A stretch of 7,109 bases of DNA, taken from NCBI GenBank assembly GCA_903929895.1, contig CAIYWM010000734.1, forward strand, positions 1-7,109. Reading direction: 5' to 3'. The notes beneath the pieces are model-generated. The model made no database searches, was not told where the DNA came from, and worked only from the letters and a program-made list of their open reading frames with translations. How positions within the stretch are numbered: position 1 is the first letter of the stretch; each line of letters starts with the position of its first letter. Position numbers and translations under genes: made by a program. The DNA comes from an uncultured Alphaproteobacteria bacterium (GTDB lineage Bacteria > Pseudomonadota > Alphaproteobacteria > Reyranellales > Reyranellaceae). Positions 6,000-7,109 of the stretch are shown in pieces.

Positions 6000-6005
6000 T
6001 ATACT
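6000..6005 (+). promoter_or_regulatory. Candidate -10 element for the VOC gene
   Basis: TATACT matches the sigma-70 -10 consensus at five of six positions. Transcription would begin near 6012, giving a leader of about 18 bases that just includes the Shine-Dalgarno sequence. No good -35 lies 16-18 bp upstream: CTGTCG (5976-5981) is weak, and CTGACC (5965-5970) is too far away. Confidence 0.35.
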
Positions 6006-6016
6006 GCGCGCGCTTC

Positions 6017-6023
6017 AGGAGGG
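6017..6023 (+). promoter_or_regulatory. Shine-Dalgarno fixing the TTG 6030 start
   Basis: AGGAGGG lies six bases before TTG 6030 and is the strongest ribosome binding site in the region. It favours TTG 6030 over the in-frame ATG codons at 5859 and 5985. Confidence 0.75.
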
Positions 6024-6029
6024 CAGGCC

Positions 6030-6977
6030 TTGAACGAACCGGGTGTGAAACAGTACGACCGCGCCGCCGAGGACGTGGGCAACATCGTGGCGCTGGAGCA
6101 CGTCAATCTCGGAATCGCCGACCAGGGGTTGGCGACGGTCTTCTACATGAGCGGGCTCGGCCTCACGCGCGATCCCTACATGATGACCAGCATCGACAAT
6201 ATGTGGGTCAATGTCGGGCTGAGCCAGTTCCACCTGCCGACGATGGCCCGGGCGCAGCGCCTGCGCGGACGGGTCGGCCTCGTGATCCCCGACCGCGAGG
6301 CGCTGCTGCAGAGGCTCGGCCGGATGAAGGGCCTGCTGGGCGACACGCGCTTCGCCTTCGTCGAGCACGACGACCATGTCGAGACGACCTGTCCCTGGGG
6401 CAACAGCATCCTCTGCCACGATCCGTCGTCGCGCTTCGACGGCATGGCGTTGGGCATGGCCTATGTCGAGTTCGACGTGCCGCACGGCTCGGCCGAGGGG
6501 ATCGCCGGCTTCTATCGCGACGTTTTCACGACCAGTGCGCGCGTCGAAGGGGAGGCGGCACATGTTTCGGTCGGCATCGGCCAGGAGCTGATCTTCCGTG
6601 AGAGTGATGCCGCGCCCGAAGCCTATGACGGGCATCACATCCAGGTCTATGTCGCGAATTTCTCCGGCCCCTATCGCGGGCTGGTCGAGCGCGGCCTGCT
6701 GACCGAGGAGAGCAACCAGCACCAGTACCGCTTCCAGCACATCGCCGACCCGGCCACGGGCAAGGCGCTGTTCGAGATCGAACATGAGGTCCGCAGCCTG
6801 CGCCATCCGATGCATGCGCGGCCCCTGGTCAACCGCAATCCGCTGCAGACCAATCGTGCCTACGTGCCGGGGCGCGACGGCTGGGTGCCCGAGCCGACGG
6901 TCCCCGACATGGACGATCCCCGCGTCGAGTTGCGCCGCAAGCGCTTCGAGGAAGCCAGCCGACGGGCGGCAGGCTGA
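6030..6977 (+). CDS. VOC (glyoxalase/extradiol dioxygenase fold) family protein
   Basis: A 315-residue cytosolic protein with two vicinal-oxygen-chelate modules. Module 1 (about residues 19-132) opens with VALEHVNLGI (His24) and has the FYMSGLGL turn. Module 2 (about 140-255) opens with GMAYVEFDV, then has FYRDVF, LIFRE (Glu191), DGHHIQVYV (His202/His203) and FEIEHEVRS (Glu249/Glu251). His and Glu at those strand positions are the usual metal ligands of the superfamily, so module 2 is the likelier active module; this is inferred by position only. Superfamily members include glyoxalases, ring-cleavage dioxygenases and isomerases, and the reaction here cannot be assigned. A charged C-terminal extension (about 260-315) follows. 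The TTG start is chosen for its AGGAGGG site. The stop overlaps the next gene's ATG (TGATG), indicating translational coupling. Confidence 0.87.
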   Translation: MNEPGVKQYDRAAEDVGNIVALEHVNLGIADQGLATVFYMSGLGLTRDPYMMTSIDNMWVNVGLSQFHLPTMARAQRLRGRVGLVIPDREALLQRLGRMKGLLGDTRFAFVEHDDHVETTCPWGNSILCHDPSSRFDGMALGMAYVEFDVPHGSAEGIAGFYRDVFTTSARVEGEAAHVSVGIGQELIFRESDAAPEAYDGHHIQVYVANFSGPYRGLVERGLLTEESNQHQYRFQHIADPATGKALFEIEHEVRSLRHPMHARPLVNRNPLQTNRAYVPGRDGWVPEPTVPDMDDPRVELRRKRFEEASRRAAG

Positions 6978-7109
6978 TGGCCGGGCTCATCGGACGGATC
7001 CTGGGTTTCGGCCTGCTCGGTCTGGTCGTGACACCCATCGTCGTGACGCTCGCGGTCCTGGCCCTGGCATACACTTTCGATCCCACCTGCGGCAGGCCGG
7101 GGGATTCGG
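6977..7109 (+). CDS. Small membrane-anchored or exported protein, 5' part (runs off window)
   Basis: ATG 6977 shares its A with the TGA stop of the VOC gene. The frame stays open through 44 codons to the end of the window. The product begins MAGLIGRI, followed by one long hydrophobic stretch (about residues 8-31) ending in ALAY, then a polar segment with a Cys (FDPTCGRPGDS). This could be an uncleaved anchor or a signal peptide, with the rest in the periplasm. The weak AGG upstream (6971-6973) suggests translation depends on coupling to the VOC gene. The family is not recognised. Confidence 0.7.
   Translation, partial: MAGLIGRILGFGLLGLVVTPIVVTLAVLALAYTFDPTCGRPGDS

Larger units (their letters stand above)
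5811..6029. promoter_or_regulatory. Divergent intergenic region (219 bp)
   Basis: This separates the leftward membrane-protein gene from the rightward VOC gene and must hold promoters for both. It contains the palindrome at 5849-5859, the repeated CGACCGTCGTC motifs at 5866-5921 and a -10-like TATACT at 6000. Open frames crossing it on either strand lack ribosome binding sites and do not resemble the proteins they would extend. Confidence 0.7.

Noticed and set aside
5859..6029. An N-terminal extension of the VOC protein from ATG 5859 or 5985
   Set aside because: The extension is Arg-rich and outside the fold, has no ribosome binding site, and would overlap the candidate promoter; TTG 6030 has AGGAGGG at ideal spacing.
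6015..6815. A 266-codon minus-strand open frame opposite the VOC gene
   Set aside because: It is antisense to a supported gene, with composition typical of a GC-rich shadow and no domain pattern.

Overview
This window looks like chromosomal DNA from a GC-rich alphaproteobacterium. Three things point that way: uniformly G/C-ending codons, a class A penicillin-binding protein gene directly followed by prfB (an arrangement familiar from many Alphaproteobacteria, recalled rather than searched), and an RF2 N-terminus typical of that class. A genus cannot be named from this sequence alone. No tRNA, rRNA, CRISPR array, insertion sequence, phage gene or integration scar was seen.

Layout. Bases 1-1178 hold the C-terminal transpeptidase half of PBP1a (mrcA). 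After 21 bp comes prfB (1200-2322). It is read through an in-frame UGA by a textbook programmed +1 frameshift: AGGAGG, three bases, then CUU UGA C. Fifteen bases later is a 69-residue protein of unknown function (2338-2547). A 57-bp gap with a hairpin that buries a Shine-Dalgarno sequence leads to an NtaA/SnaA/DszA-type flavin-dependent monooxygenase (2605-3909). This overlaps the start of a 12-helix MFS transporter (3899-5146). On the opposite strand, a 226-residue membrane protein with repeated DUF898-like units (5130-5810) runs tail-to-tail into the MFS gene with a 17-bp overlap. A 219-bp divergent intergenic region (5811-6029) carries a small palindrome, repeated CGACCGTCGTC motifs and a -10-like TATACT. 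Beyond it lie a two-module VOC/glyoxalase-fold protein (6030-6977) and, coupled through TGATG, the first 44 codons of a small membrane-anchored or exported protein that leaves the window.

How the genes work together. The first two genes are housekeeping (cell wall synthesis, translation termination). The monooxygenase and MFS pair looks like a small catabolic or uptake unit appended to them, probably translationally coupled. The VOC gene and its partner form a separate unit divergent from the membrane protein. Three of the chosen starts are TTG, two of them backed by strong Shine-Dalgarno sequences.

No wholly new multi-gene system was evident. The observations most worth a second look are RNA-level: a perfect hairpin abutting the prfB frameshift site, the hairpin burying the monooxygenase ribosome binding site, and the operator-like repeats between the divergent genes.
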